From the NCBI RefSeq assembly GCF_030272615.1, contig NC_081412.1, forward strand, positions 668,115,852 through 668,179,851: a stretch of DNA of 64,000 bases, in the 5' to 3' direction. Below, one piece after another: positions 11,701 through 22,440 of this stretch. Under the pieces are notes generated by a model that did no database searches, had not been told where the DNA came from, and worked only from the letters and a program-made list of their open reading frames with translations. Position 1 is the first letter of the stretch. Each line of letters opens with the position of its first letter. This DNA is from Cryptomeria japonica. Its lineage: Eukaryota > Streptophyta > Pinopsida > Cupressales > Cupressaceae. Made by a program: the position numbers and the translations under genes.

Positions 11701-11890
11701 ACTAAGTCCAAGATTGGACTATTTAGCATCTCTGTGGAAGGAAATCTCAGAGGCACTAACACAGGGAAGTAAAACATCAACAGAGCACTTGCAGCATCTC
11801 ACTGGTACAGTATACAGAACTGAGACAGTAATAAAAGACAGTAAGAAATTTATGGATGGTATAAACTTAATTTTGGGAGATATTCTTTAG
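8702..11890 (+). pseudogene. NA-2 ORF2: large protein of unknown function, shared by NA-1, NA-2 and NA-3
   Basis: One frame of about 1,062 codons starting at ATG 8702 (MASSSTPEFIANP) and ending at TAG/TAA 11888-11890, interrupted by about seven stops (8762, 9620, two near 9707-9737, 10784, 11030, 11387) but no frameshift that I can see. An N-terminal domain (about residues 40-310) holds YVEDPR...IEELG, VLSRVHG (about 115-121), KITKEA...TGLP (131-144) and VTD..VRF. It is followed by DDICF (about 326) and MGY (350). A Lys/Arg/Pro-rich tract spans about 447-500 (KKKLTPKKKKK). A helical domain starts at NEIPDDLY (about 557), then an acidic linker, then a C-terminal coiled coil (about 820-1060). 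No polymerase, nuclease or protease motif. The helix pattern vaguely recalls plant mobile-domain proteins; that is only a guess. NA-1 and NA-3 homologues follow the same order. Confidence 0.85.
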
Positions 11891-12111
11891 ATAATAACTA
11901 CCCAACTACAAGGTTGAGGTTATGGATTGGTACAACTACAAAATCTACTAACCTTTGTCATTGATGCCAAAGGGGGAGTAGTAGGATGAGAAAATTCAAA
12001 AACACAGGGATCACATGCTCAGGGGGAGCTCTCACATTTTTGGTCTACACATTTTTGGATATCTTTTTGAAATTTCTCATGAGTGTTGCCATCAATGCCA
12101 AAGGGGGAGAT
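11891..12111 (+). other. NA-2 3' untranslated region with polypurine tracts
   Basis: GCCAAAGGGGGAG occurs twice, at 11970-11982 and at 12097-12109, the second touching the 3' LTR start (AGGGGGAGAT-TGTTGG). A third G-run, CAGGGGGAGC, lies at 12020. Both full copies sit in the context ATTGATGCCAAAGGGGGAG or ATCAATGCCAAAGGGGGAG. The last is the working PPT; the earlier one may be an auxiliary or central-type tract. Confidence 0.8.
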
Positions 12112-12990
12112 TGTTGGCATATGGACACTCCAATGAGACATTGTGTGTGATTGAAGGTTTTGTCATTGATGGCAACCTTGCAATCCTATGGCACTAGCAA
12201 GACATTATACCGGCAAAAGCATTACACAGGCAACCTTGCAATCCTATGGCACTGGCAAGACATTATACTGGCAAAACATTATTCAAGCAAGATAGTGCAC
12301 CAGCATTAGCAAGATCACTCTACACTGGCACTAGCACAGAAGATGTACACCGACACAGAAGAAAATATGTATACCGGCACAAAGGCCAACAAGATTTTTG
12401 ATATATTTTGTTTATTTATTATAAGTCAGCTTGGCAAATTGTAAAATGACTCTTGTATATAAAAGAGATCATTGTAGAGATTTGTAGGATATGGATAGGA
12501 AGCATAAAGAAAATTATAAGGCAGACCTAATATGCGAATTGTAGGTCAAGGGTATATGCAAAAGAACAGAGCAAGAACTGGTACTGAATCCGGCATTGAA
12601 GATGCTATTGTAAAGCAGTACAAAATATTGGACTTGTGTAAATCCTCATTGTAAGTTAGTGTGACTTCTTATTGAGCAGTGTGCTCTAGGCAGTTGGCCT
12701 TCCTGCATGTGCAGGCCCCTATTGTAAGTAATATTCTCTTATTGGCCAGTAAGTGAATATTGTGGGTCACAAATCCCACCGAGGTTTTTCCCACACTGGG
12801 TTTCCTCGTTAAACATCTTGTGTTGTGGTGTTCTTTTCATGTGGATGTTTTTGATTCTATTATTTACATTAATTCTTGCATATCGGTATACTGTTACTTT
12901 ATGTTCTACATATTCAGTCTTAAGAAAATTTCATTACTGGTCAGATACTGATTCACCCCCCCTCTCTCAGTATCTATGGGAACCCTAATA
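12112..12990 (+). repeat. NA-2 3' LTR (879 bp)
   Basis: It starts TGTTGGCATATGGACACTCC directly after the polypurine tract and ends GGGAACCCTAATA, followed by the TSD GTGTC. The TATA box (12456-12465) and C-run (12955-12965) are kept. It has two 58-bp units against nearly three in the 5' LTR. Confidence 0.95.
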
Positions 12991-12995
12991 GTGTC

Positions 12996-13564
12996 TTGTC
13001 CATCTCTTCTGGAGCAATAGAAACACAAACAAATAACAATTCCTAAATCTTTATATGACTCTCCTCTTGCATTGTTGATAGCCTTCTAGCATCTAAAATA
13101 TCATACAACTGTGCCGGTATTTGGTTTTCAATTTCTATCAGGGCTTTCTTATAAATATCCAAATACAACAAAACTTATTCCTCTACTTCTCTTTGTTCAT
13201 CATTATCTAAATGTTCATAATAAAATTATACATTCTTTAACATACCATCTTTAGTATTTTCATCAACTAACTCTACACAAGTCTTTGGTGGAATGATAGT
13301 TACATTACCAGATTCAATGTCATCCTTCTTCTTTCTCCTTCTAGTACTGGATGGGGCTGAAGGTGTTTCTTTAGGTGCTCTTCTCTGTGCCTCTACCTTA
13401 GTTTTTTCAATTTTCTTCCTTATTACCCTTTTGAATGCCAAGGGTGTGTCATCATCAGATGCATACTCTGTTGGAATAGGCTCAATGAATATTTTTGGTT
13501 CTTTCCTCCTCCTACCTTTCTCTGGGACAACATCAATCAATGCTTTAATGCCCTATGAAACCTT
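12996..13564 (-). pseudogene. NA-1 ORF2, middle segment (basic tract and helical domain)
   Basis: The segment lies between NA-2 and the solo LTR. Read from 13564 it gives a basic stretch FKRVIRKK...STRRRKKKDD (compare FKRVVRKRDPSP in NA-2), then DENTKDGMLKNV, and near 13070-13150 KALIEIENQIPAQLYDILDAR, matching NA-2 NEIPDDLYKRLEARR. Frame is lost between these parts. It joins 14628 across the solo LTR (frame reads through the ACCTT site) and 6370 across NA-2. Confidence 0.8.
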
Positions 13565-14622
13565 TGTTAGGTCTTGGGGACAACTGAGAGGGGGGGGGGT
13601 GAATCAGTTTTCTAATAATTTAATCCAAAATAACTTAAAACAACTTTAATGCACAATACCGGTGAACTAGTCTTTTATGCCAGTAGACAGTTTTATCAGT
13701 TAATTGCAATATCGGTAAGGATTAATGTATGAAACAGAAAGATAAATTCATCCACAACACATAACACCAAAGTTTGTACATGGAAACCCTGTAAGGGGAA
13801 AAACCACAGTGGGAAACCTTACCCATAATCAGATGATACTATTGCAGATAGTAAGTGCATACAAATGGGGTCTGCACATGCAGAAAGGCCAAGTGCCTAG
13901 AGCTCACTGCTCAATCACAAATGGGAAGTCACACTGACTTACAGTTGGATGGTTAAATCCAATATGAATGTACTGCATAATTTAGCATCTTTGCATGCTA
14001 GATTTAGTACTAGTGTAGGTTTGTTTGTCTTCACAAAAACCTCCTTCAACCTTCAAATGATGTCTGCGTGTATATCTCTACTTATTCTTGCATATACCTT
14101 CACACAATTCTTTTTCGCATTCCACATCTGATCTTACAATTAAGATCTTATATTTATACCATAACCTAAGACCAATTTTAGTAGGTCGGCTCTAAAGGAT
14201 ATTACAATAAAAATATTTTATAAACAAAACAATATCTGATGCAATAACCGATTGAACATGTCAGCTTAATGCACAACAATAATTAATCATCTCCAAAGCG
14301 TGCCATGCTGATCTGGAAAAGATAAACTTGCCGGTGTATAACCTGGACCTATTTGCCAGTAACAACAAATATACAAACTCGAATAAACCAGTGAACAAGT
14401 CTTCAAGACAAGGTGTCCAAATGATGTCTTCAACATAACCATGTGTTTTCCATGTTATTCCAAGTGCCGGTGATCATTATATCCTGTCGGTGTACCTTAT
14501 ACTGGTGACTATGCATAAGTCACTTGCTTGTCGGTGAATGTTGCTGATTCTCCAAAGTGCCAGAGTTGGTAAGTGTTAGTAGGTGTTGACATCAATGACA
14601 AAACCATACCAAAATACCAACA
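13565..14622 (-). mobile_element. Solo LTR of the Cop-1 family inserted in NA-1 ORF2
   Basis: TGTTAGGTCTTGGGGACAAC...AAAATACCAACA on the plus strand, 1,058 bp, with no internal region and a perfect TSD ACCTT at 13560-13564 and 14623-14627. It is the same family as the Cop-1 LTRs (15826-16869 and 21413-22429). A TATAAATA box on the minus strand lies at 14151-14158. Intra-element LTR-LTR recombination after insertion is the usual origin of such a remnant. Confidence 0.93.
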
Positions 14623-14627
14623 ACCTT

Positions 14628-15820
14628 TTCAACATGCTTCTCTCTCTTCTTCCAGTTGAACTCAGTTTCAACATCTTGCTTCTTCTACTTAGCAATGCCA
14701 AAGGTTTTGACAGTCTCATCAATGGGTGCCTCAATTAGCATTTGTGCTTAAGCATCAAGAATTTGAGCATCAACTTAATAACCCATTTCCTCAGTCCAAA
14801 TCTTATGGGGCCTTACAGCTTCCATCAAAGTTTCATCTTTCTTGACCATGAAGCATATGTCGGTTGAGTACTTTTCAACAATGTGCTTAGGAACCCTCAC
14901 CCTAGAATTCATACCCTTTTGAAATGATTTAAAGTAACCCCACACTTTGTCATCTCTTTGACTACCCTATGTAGCAATAGACTATTTTAATTCCCTCCTC
15001 TTCCCATTTCGAATGCCCATTTCCTCTTCCCAAAATCGGGAGTCTCATTGATGAAAAACAACATTAAATAGACAATTAGGTTACCATATCGAAAAGTTCC
15101 TTTCATTTCTCCTTTAATCTTTCCTAGGTTAATGAACAATTCATCCAACATCCAACCACATAGATCTATCTTCTCATTCTCCCTCATCATTTTATGAGCT
15201 ATATAAATGCAGGGGCTAGAAACAAAATTTAGTCAGTTTGATTGTGTTACCTTGTAATTGATGACCATGCTTCTGAATCTGATGTCTATGTCGGTGATAG
15301 TACTGATCCTCATTGACCGCTTGTTTGATGTTGCGCTGATAATCTTATTGACCTGATCATTTGAAACTTTATTCTTTAGACATTGTCCAACCTGCTATAA
15401 ACCGGTGATTGTCATGATGGCCTCCTTAAAATCTTATATGGTCTATCCAACTAGATAAACTCTCCATGCACCCTACTCAAAACATACCTAACAATTTCAT
15501 CTTCAAATTCTGAAATATCCAGAATGCCAATAAACTCTAGATCCACAATATGCTGGAATTCGGGCTTAATTTTTTTAGAATCTCCCATTAGATCATTCAT
15601 GTACAATCTCTTAATATCAGTCATTCCCAAATCTTCAATATTATAGTGAATTTAAGCTCTTACATCTTCAACATACACTACTCCTTCTAGGACATGGGAA
15701 AAAGTGCCAACCAAATCGTCCGGGGTAGCAACATGTGAATATCACTTGAAAATCGGCCTGGGATGGTCCTTGACCTCAACAATAGTCCAATTTGCAATAA
15801 ATATAGGTATAGATGATGAT
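14628..15820 (-). pseudogene. NA-1 ORF2, N-terminal domain segment
   Basis: Read from 15820 it follows NA-2 ORF2 closely: FIANWTIVEVKDHPRPIFK, then YVEDVR...NIEDLG, ISEFEDEIVRYVLSRVHG near 15480, KI and KEAIMTITG near 15420 (one frameshift between them), ITDIDIRFRSMVINYK near 15270, a block at 14987-15190 (EKIDLCGWMLDELF...GTFRYGN), and DICFMVKKDE...EEMGY near 14770-14860. Stops and one or two frameshifts are present. The four bases of coding sequence preceding it, including the ATG, are on the other side of Cop-1 at 22430-22440. Confidence 0.85.
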
Positions 15821-15825
15821 CCCAC

Positions 15826-16869
15826 TAATAGGTCCTAGAGACAGCTGAGAGGGGGGGGTGAATCAGTTGTCTAGTAAATTCAAATCAAAAACTTATTAAC
15901 CAACTTAATACATAATACCGGTAAACCAGTTTAGTATGCCGGTAGATGGTGTTAACAATAAATTGCTATACCGGTAAGAATTAATGCATGAAACATAAAC
16001 ACAAAGTCATCCACAACACATGACACCAATATTTGTACATGGAAAGCCTATAAGGGGAAAAACCATGATGGGAAACCTTACCCATAATCAGATGATACTA
16101 ATGCAGATAGTAAGTGTACAAAAAGGGGTCTTCACGTGCAGAAAGGCCAATAGCCTAGAGCTCACTGCTCAATCACAAATGGGAGTCACACTGACTATAG
16201 TTGGATGATTAAATCCAAAAAGAATGTACTGCACAAAATCACATCTTCATATGTTGAATTCAGTACCGGTGTAATGATGATATGCTTCTACAAAAACTTG
16301 ACTTCTCCTTCAAATGATGTCTTCGTGTATGCCTCTACTTTATCTCACATATACCTTCACTCAAATCTTTTTCGTATTCCACACTTGATCTTACAAATAA
16401 GATCTTACATTTATGCCATACCCTAAGACCAATTTTAGTAGGTCGGCTCTACAAGATATTACAATAAAAATATTTTGCAAATAATATAATATCCGATGCA
16501 ATAACGAATTAATCATGTTGTCTTAATGCATTTACAACAATAATAAATCATCTCCATAGTGTGCCATGCTGATCTGGAAAAGATAAACCTGCCGGTGTAA
16601 CCCTAGATAACCTGGACCTATTTGATGGTAAAAGAAAATATGCAAATATGAATATACCAATGATTATTGCTTCAAAATAAAGTGTCCACATGATGTATTT
16701 GACATTACTAAGTGTCTTCCATGTCATTCCAGGTATCGGTGAACATTATATCCTGCCGGTTAATCATATACTAGTAACTTTTGCACAGATTACTGCTTGT
16801 CAGTGAATGTTGCTCAATCTCCAAAGTAGGTGTTGACATCAATGACAAAACCATACCAAAATACCAACA
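15826..16869 (-). repeat. Cop-1 3' LTR
   Basis: Plus-strand ends TAATAGGTCCTAGAGACAGC and AAAATACCAACA (1,044 bp). The outer dinucleotide is worn compared with TGTTAGGTC in the solo LTR. It contains the G-run GAGAGGGGGGGTGAATCAG (U5 end) and the block CCTAGAGCTCACTGCTCAATC shared with NA-1 and NA-2 LTRs. Confidence 0.93.
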
Positions 16870-17204
16870 ATCTCCGACAAGATGGAAAAACCATCACAGT
16901 GCCAAAACAAAAATGCCAAAAACTAACAATCTCCATATCTCCCCCTAGGAGTAACAATCTTCCATACCAATTTCTTCTTAAATGTGTTTTTCAAAATCTC
17001 TTTTACCAAAAAGATAATGTGTTTTTCCATAGATATCTCTCCCCCTTTGACATCAAATGCCAAAGTCAGAAAAGGTTAAGTTCATACAAAATACCAACCA
17101 ATTCAATATACCAACTACTCCCCCTTTGAAGTAGCTTTCTCATCAAATACTGGAATAAAGATTAGCCCATTTAATTCTGTCGGTTGATGACAATCATTAA
17201 TTGT
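16870..17204 (-). other. Cop-1 3' untranslated region with polypurine tracts
   Basis: On the minus strand G-runs appear at about 16938-16949 (TAGGGGGAGAT), 17039-17051 (CAAAGGGGGAGAG) and 17118-17131 (TTCAAAGGGGGAG). The bases touching the LTR (ATCTCCGACAAG on the plus strand) are not a clean polypurine tract, so the functional tract is mutated or one of the inner copies was used. Confidence 0.65.
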
Positions 17205-18790
17205 CTAAATCTCTACCGGTGGTGGTATGACTCTGAGCTGATTTCTAATATACTCAAAAGTTTCCTTAGGCAAAGGTTTTGTGAAAATATCTACAAGTTG
17301 TTCTTTAGTATTCACATAAACCAGTTTTATCTCTTTTTCTTCAACTTTTTCCCTTAGAAAATTCAGTTTGATAGAAACATGTTTTGTTTTAGAGTGTAAT
17401 ACCGGATTTTTAGATATATCAATTGCTGCAGTGTTATCATAGTATATAGTAACAGGTTCCTTCCATTTACCTTTATGTCTTTCAACATTTGCTTAAGCCA
17501 AAGTACTTGTGTACAATTTGTTGCTCCTGCAACATATTCTAATTCTGCTATTGATAAAGATGTACAACTCTATTTATTACTCAACCAAGAAACTAAGCTT
17601 TTTCCAAGAAAGAATGCTCCTCCAGTGGTGCTTTTTCTATCATCCACATCTCCTGCCCAATTTGCATCTGTATATGCACATAGATCAAAATTTTCATCTT
17701 TAGGATACCATAATCCAAGATTTGTTGTGCCTTGTAAGTATCAAAAAATCCTTTTCACTACTGATTCATGATTTTCCCTAGGATTACTCTGAAATCTAGA
17801 AACTATGCATACTGCATTCATAATATCAGGTCTAGTTTGTGTCAAATACAGTAAACCTCCTATCATAGATTTGTATCTAGTTGGATTAACAAGTGTAGAT
17901 TCATCCCTTTGAGATAATTTGTCATTTGTACTCATAGGTGTGCTTACCGGTTTAGAGTTCTCCATCCCAAATTTCTTTAGTAGTTCTTTCAAGTACTTAG
18001 ATTGACTCAAAAATATACCTTTATCAATCTATAATACCTGCAATCCTAAAAAGAATTTTATTTCTCCAATCATAGACATTTCAAATTCTTGCTGCATTTC
18101 AAGAGAAAATTCTTTGCATAATCCATCTTCTCCTCCAAAGATTATATCATCAACAAATACTTCAATGATCAAGATGTCATCATTAGTTACTTTGTAATAT
18201 AAATTGCTATCTGCATTTCCTTTAGTAAAACTAATCTTTAAAAGATACTTATCCAATCTTGCATACCAAGCTCTTGGGGCTTGTTTTAATCCATACAGAG
18301 CTTTTCTTAATTTGCAAACCATATCATTGTCATCTGTCAAAGAAAATCCATCAGGTTGTTCAATATAGACTTCCTCTTCAAGATCTCCATTCAAAAATGC
18401 ACATTTAATATCCATTTGATAAACTTTGTAATCCTTGTGAGCTGCAAAAGCCAAGAATAATCTAACTGCCTCAATTCTGGCTACCGGTGCAAAGGTTTCA
18501 TTGTAATCAACTCCTTCTTTCTGAGAGTATCCCTTACACACTAGTCTTGCTTTATTTCTGACAACCTTACCATCTTCATTAAGTTTGTTTCTAAATACCC
18601 ATTTGGTTCGAATTACATTTTTATTTTTAGGCCAGGGAACTAATTTCCAAGTATTATTTTTGTCAATTTGTCCTAATTCTTCTTCCATAGCTTTAATCCA
18701 AAATTTATCTTCACATGCCTCATTGATAGATAATGGTTCAATTTGAGAAATAAGACATACCTCTTCATTTTCCAATCTTCCTCTTGTCAT
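17205..18790 (-). pseudogene. Cop-1 reverse transcriptase and RNase H
   Basis: RT lies at about 18790-18029: [68 protein letters not shown] and the active site VFVDDIIF, the Copia form of Y(V/M)DD. A stop follows GLQVL, then the connection (SKYLKELLKKFGM) and RNase H at 17770-17205 with DANWAGD, a YYDNTAAI segment and the terminal VDIFTKPLP. At least two stops (including RIF-stop-YLQGT, CGA to TGA) and a frameshift in RNase H break it. The end is the TAG at 17205-17207. Confidence 0.93.
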
Positions 18791-20040
18791 AACTCCTTTA
18801 AATTTGCTTCCAATTATCTAATCTTCAGAATGATTCAGTCTTACATACTGGGGTGTCTTAGTCTGTTGTTGTTCTTGAATTACTGTGGAATCCTCTGATG
18901 ATACTGGAGTAACTAGATCATCATTCTATACCAGTGGATTCATTGTAGGTTCATTTGTCATAATTTTTGTTTCTAGTTCAGAGTCTATATATCTTGAAGT
19001 TCCTCTGAATTGTTCATCAATCTTTACATTTGTACTCTCAACAATTTTCTGTAATCTTTTATTAAAACATCTATATGCCTTGCTCTTAGATGAATAACCA
19101 AGAAATATTCCTTCATCACTTCTAGGATCAAATTTGCCAATATACTCATCTCTTCTAATATAACATTTACTTCCAAAAATTTTGAAATACTTAAGAGTAG
19201 GAATATTACCAAACCATAGTTCATGAGGGGTCTTACCAGTTTCACCTTTGATGTGAACTTTGTTGAATGTATAGACAACAGTGCTTACTGCCTCTCTCCA
19301 GTACACATGTGGTAGATTTGCTTCTGATAACATACTTCTTGCTGCATCCAAGATAGTTCTATTTTTCCTTTCAACAACTCCATTCTGCTGTGGTGTCCGA
19401 GGTGCTGATAACTGTCTTTTGATTCCATTCACTTCACAAAATGTATTAAAATCTTTAGATGTGAATTCTCCTCCTTGATCTGATCTTAAACATTTGATTT
19501 TCTTACCGGTTTCATTTTCAACCATTGCTTTGAATAGTTTGAACTTCCCAAGTGCTTCTGATTTTTCTCTGAGAAAAGTAACCCAACACATTCTAGAGTA
19601 ATCATCAATAATTAGCATGAAATATCTATCACCTTGTAAGCTTTTAGTTCTAACTGGACCACATAAATTAGTGTGAATTAAATCAAGAGCATTATTGGAT
19701 TTTTCTGGAATACTTTTAAAACTAGCTCTAACTTGTTTTCCAAATTGACATTCCTTGCAAATTGTATTCTGAGGTTTCACAATTTTAGGTAGATCTCTAA
19801 CTGCCTTAGAAGTACTGATTTTTGCCATGCAATCAAAATTTACATGACATAGTCTTTTATGCCATAACCAACTTTCATCTATTTGTGCAATTAAGCATGC
19901 CTTTTCACTGTTATTCAAATGAAAGATATTACCTCTAGTCTGATTACCAGTTGCAATTTCTAAACCAGTTCTATTCATGATTTTGCATTTTCCATTTTTA
20001 AATTGTAACTAAAAACCTTTCTCAACTAATTGACCAACAC
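18791..20040 (-). pseudogene. Cop-1 integrase
   Basis: It contains the HHCC zinc module (WHKRLCH...CKECQFGK), the core with IIDDYSR, RSDQGGEF and QQNGVVERKNRT, and the Copia GKxPxELW-type C-terminal part (GKTPHELWFG). The first catalytic Asp is replaced: LIHTNLCGP where LxHTDLCGP is usual, codon AAT at 19668-19670. The second Asp and the Glu are kept. A one-base deletion near 20037 separates it from the protease frame (KHNL-SVGQL) and two stops lie close by. Confidence 0.93.
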
Positions 20041-21357
20041 TTAGAGATTATGCTTTAATCCTTCAACATAGTAGACATTGTCAGTGTTATGTTTACTATC
20101 AAGAGATATTGAACCCTTACCTTTGATTGAATATGCTTTGCCATCTCCAAATCTTACTAAACCTCCATTGTATTCTTGAAAGTTCAAGAATTTACCTTTG
20201 TCTCCAGTCATATGATGTGAGCATCCTGAGTCAATAATCCATTCATCCTTTGATTCAACTTTAGTTGCTAGGGCTTGTTCTACCGATTGAGCAGTAGGTG
20301 CTGGTTGATCTTTTGCTATAGCAACAAAAACCCATCCATTGTCTGTTGGATCCTCGTCAGAATCATCAGTCACACCTTCATCAGCAATGTAACAAGATGT
20401 ATCTTTGTTTTTCTTAAATTTGTATCTCTGATATTCAGGATTAGGTTTGTATGTTCTTCTAGCTTCTTCTCTTAGTCTAGCATATCTATTGGGGCATCTT
20501 GAAGCCATATGACCAATCTTATTATAGTTAAAACATTTAAAAGGTGTTTTACCTTCATACTTGCTTCCAATTGGACCTTTTGGCATTTTTCTTGCAAATA
20601 GTGCTTCAAGTTCTTCAAGCTCTTCATTCTCCTTCCTAGTTTCTTCAAGTTCTATTGCACAAAAGGCTCTCCACTCTGATTTGTCAAAAGATGGAGCAGA
20701 TGATGTTGATGCTTTGAAGGCCAAATCAGTCTTTATAGTTGCAACAGGACCAAATTCCTCAATTTCAAAAGCTAAAAGTTTTCCAATCAATATATCCCTA
20801 GTTACTGATGTATTAGGCATTGTTCTTAACTCATTTATAGCAATAACCTTCATTTTATATGCCGGTGGCAAACCTCTTAAGATTTTTGAAATAATCTCAT
20901 CCTCACTCAAGGTTCCTCCACAACATTTGATACCCAAAACAATTTCATTTACTCTTTCCATAAAAGCAGAAATCCTTTCATCTTCTTCCATTTTCAGATG
21001 TTCATACCTGACTCAGAAGTTTTCAAGTTTTGCAATTTTGACTATGGAATCTCCTTCATTCAGTGTTTCCAAATGATCCCAAATAGCTTTAGTAGTAGAC
21101 CTATCTGATAATCCCATGATTTGTTGATCTGATAATGCGCTCAAGAGTGCTTCTCTTGCTTTGCAATCATTATCTTCATCTTTGGCTAAAGTAGTTGGAG
21201 CAGTCTGACCAGCTACAGCAGTAGTATAACCATTCTTAGTAACTTCCCAGATGTCTTTACCGATGCAATTCAGATGTGTCTCCATTCTAATCTTCCATAT
21301 CCCATTGTTGGTTCCATCAAGTTTAGGACTATCCTTCCTGAAATAATTAGTAGACAT
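20041..21357 (-). pseudogene. Cop-1 gag and protease
   Basis: The start MSTNYFRKDSPKLDGTN at 21357 is followed by the Copia gag (UBN2-like) region with IWDHLETLNEGD, MERVNEIV and GLPPAYK, a stop at 21013 (NF-stop-VRYEHL), an acidic coiled stretch, one zinc knuckle CFNYNKIGHMASRC with Tyr for the second Cys, and the aspartic protease site WIIDSGCSHHMTGD. Apart from the stop the frame is open to 20041. This gag differs from ORF1 of NA-1, NA-2 and NA-3, which is coiled coil throughout and has four or five knuckles. Confidence 0.93.
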
Positions 21358-21400
21358 TGGATCTCCTCAAGTTGTTAAACTTTTGCAAAAAGAGGACAAA

Positions 21401-21412
21401 GCTTTGATGCCA
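21401..21412 (-). other. Cop-1 primer binding site, mutated
   Basis: The minus strand reads TGGCATCAAAGC against the standard TGGTATCAGAGC. The expected LTR end (TAGGACCTAACA-like) and the short spacer in front of it are missing, so about 14 bp were lost at the LTR/PBS junction. Confidence 0.7.
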
Positions 21413-22429
21413 GAGACAACTGAGAGGGGGGGGGGGGGGGGTGAATCAGTTGTCTAATAAATTCAAATCAAAAACTTATTAACCAACTTAATACATAATA
21501 CCGGTAAACTAGTTTAGTATGTCGGTAGACAGTGTTAACAGTAAATTGCTATACCGGTAAGAATTAATGCATGAAACATAAACACAAAGTCATCCACAAC
21601 ACATGACACCAATATTTGTACGTGGAAACCCTATAAGGGGAAAAACCATGGTGGGAAACCTTACCCACAATCAGATGATACTACTACAGATAGAAAGTGT
21701 ACAAAAAGGGGTCTGCACATGCAGAAAGGCCAATAGCCTAGAGCTCACTGCTCAATCACAAATGGGAGTCACATTGACTACAGTTGGATGATTAAATCCA
21801 ATAAGAATGTACTGCACAAAATCGCATCTTCATATGCTGATATGCTTCTACAAAAACCTAACTTCTCCTTCAAATGATGTCTTCGTGTATGCCTCTACTT
21901 TATCTTGCATATACCTTCACTCAAATATTTTTCGCATTCCACACTTGATCTTACAAATAAGATCTTACATTTATACCATACCCTAAGACCAATTTTAGTA
22001 GGTCGGCTCTACAAGATATTACAATAAAAACATTTTACAAATAATATAATATTTAATACAATAACTGATTAATCATGTCGGCTTAATGTATTTACAACAA
22101 TAATAAATCATCTCCATAGCATGCCATGCTGATCTGGAAAAGATAAACCTGTCGGTGTAACCCTAGATAACCTGGACCTATTTGCCCATAAAAGAAAATA
22201 TGAATATATGAATATACCAATGATTATTGCTTCAAAATAAAGTGTCCACATGATGTCTTCAACATTACCAAGTGTCTTCCATGTCATTCCAGGTACCGGT
22301 GAACATTATATCCTGGCGGTTAATCATATACCAGTAACTTTTGCACAGATTACTACTTGCCAGTGAATGTTGCTAGATCTCCAAAGTAGGTGTTGACATC
22401 AATGACAAAACCATACCAAAATACCAACA
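21413..22429 (-). repeat. Cop-1 5' LTR
   Basis: It ends AAAATACCAACA at 22429, next to the TSD CCCAC. The U5 end holds an unusually long G-run on the plus strand (about 17 G at 21425-21441) before TGAATCAG. TATAAATG on the minus strand near 21970 is a possible TATA box. It lacks about 23 bp present in the 3' LTR (AATTCAGTACCGGTGTAATG region). Confidence 0.93.
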
Positions 22430-22440
22430 CCCACTTCCAT
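22430..22440 (-). pseudogene. NA-1 ORF2 start codon fragment
   Basis: The minus strand reads ATGGAAGTGGG. After removal of Cop-1 and one TSD copy the next bases are ATCATCATC, giving MEVGSSSIP-FIAN, which matches NA-2 ORF2 MASSSTPEFIAN. Cop-1 therefore landed in the fourth codon of NA-1 ORF2. Confidence 0.85.

Larger units (their letters stand above)
6371..12990 (+). mobile_element. NA-2: pol-less LTR retrotransposon nested in NA-1 ORF2
   Basis: A complete 6,620-bp element: 5' LTR 6371-7307, internal region 7308-12111, 3' LTR 12112-12990, with the perfect TSD GTGTC at 6366-6370 and 12991-12995. The interior carries a tRNA-iMet-type PBS, ORF1 (coiled coil plus CCHC knuckles), ORF2 (about 1,062 codons) and a polypurine tract, but no protease, integrase, RT or RNase H. 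It lies in the opposite orientation to its host NA-1. The terminal dinucleotides are slightly worn (TA instead of TG at the left, TA instead of CA at the right). LTR divergence looks like about 5% by eye, mostly transitions, consistent with insertion after NA-1. Confidence 0.96.
15826..22429 (-). mobile_element. Cop-1: Copia element with complete but decayed gag-pol
   Basis: 6,604 bp between two same-family LTRs with the perfect TSD CCCAC at 15821-15825 and 22430-22434. The polyprotein order on the minus strand is gag, zinc knuckle, protease, integrase, RT, RNase H, which is the Copia (Pseudoviridae) order. LTRs differ by about 4% in the stretches compared, plus a 23-bp deletion. It lies in the same orientation as its host NA-1 and landed 11 bases into NA-1 ORF2. 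All enzymes carry lesions, so this copy is dead. Confidence 0.96.

Noticed and set aside
21425-21441. Long G homopolymer as a special regulatory element in Cop-1
   Set aside because: The same run is 7-10 bases in sister LTRs; slippage in the cell or in sequencing explains the extra length.
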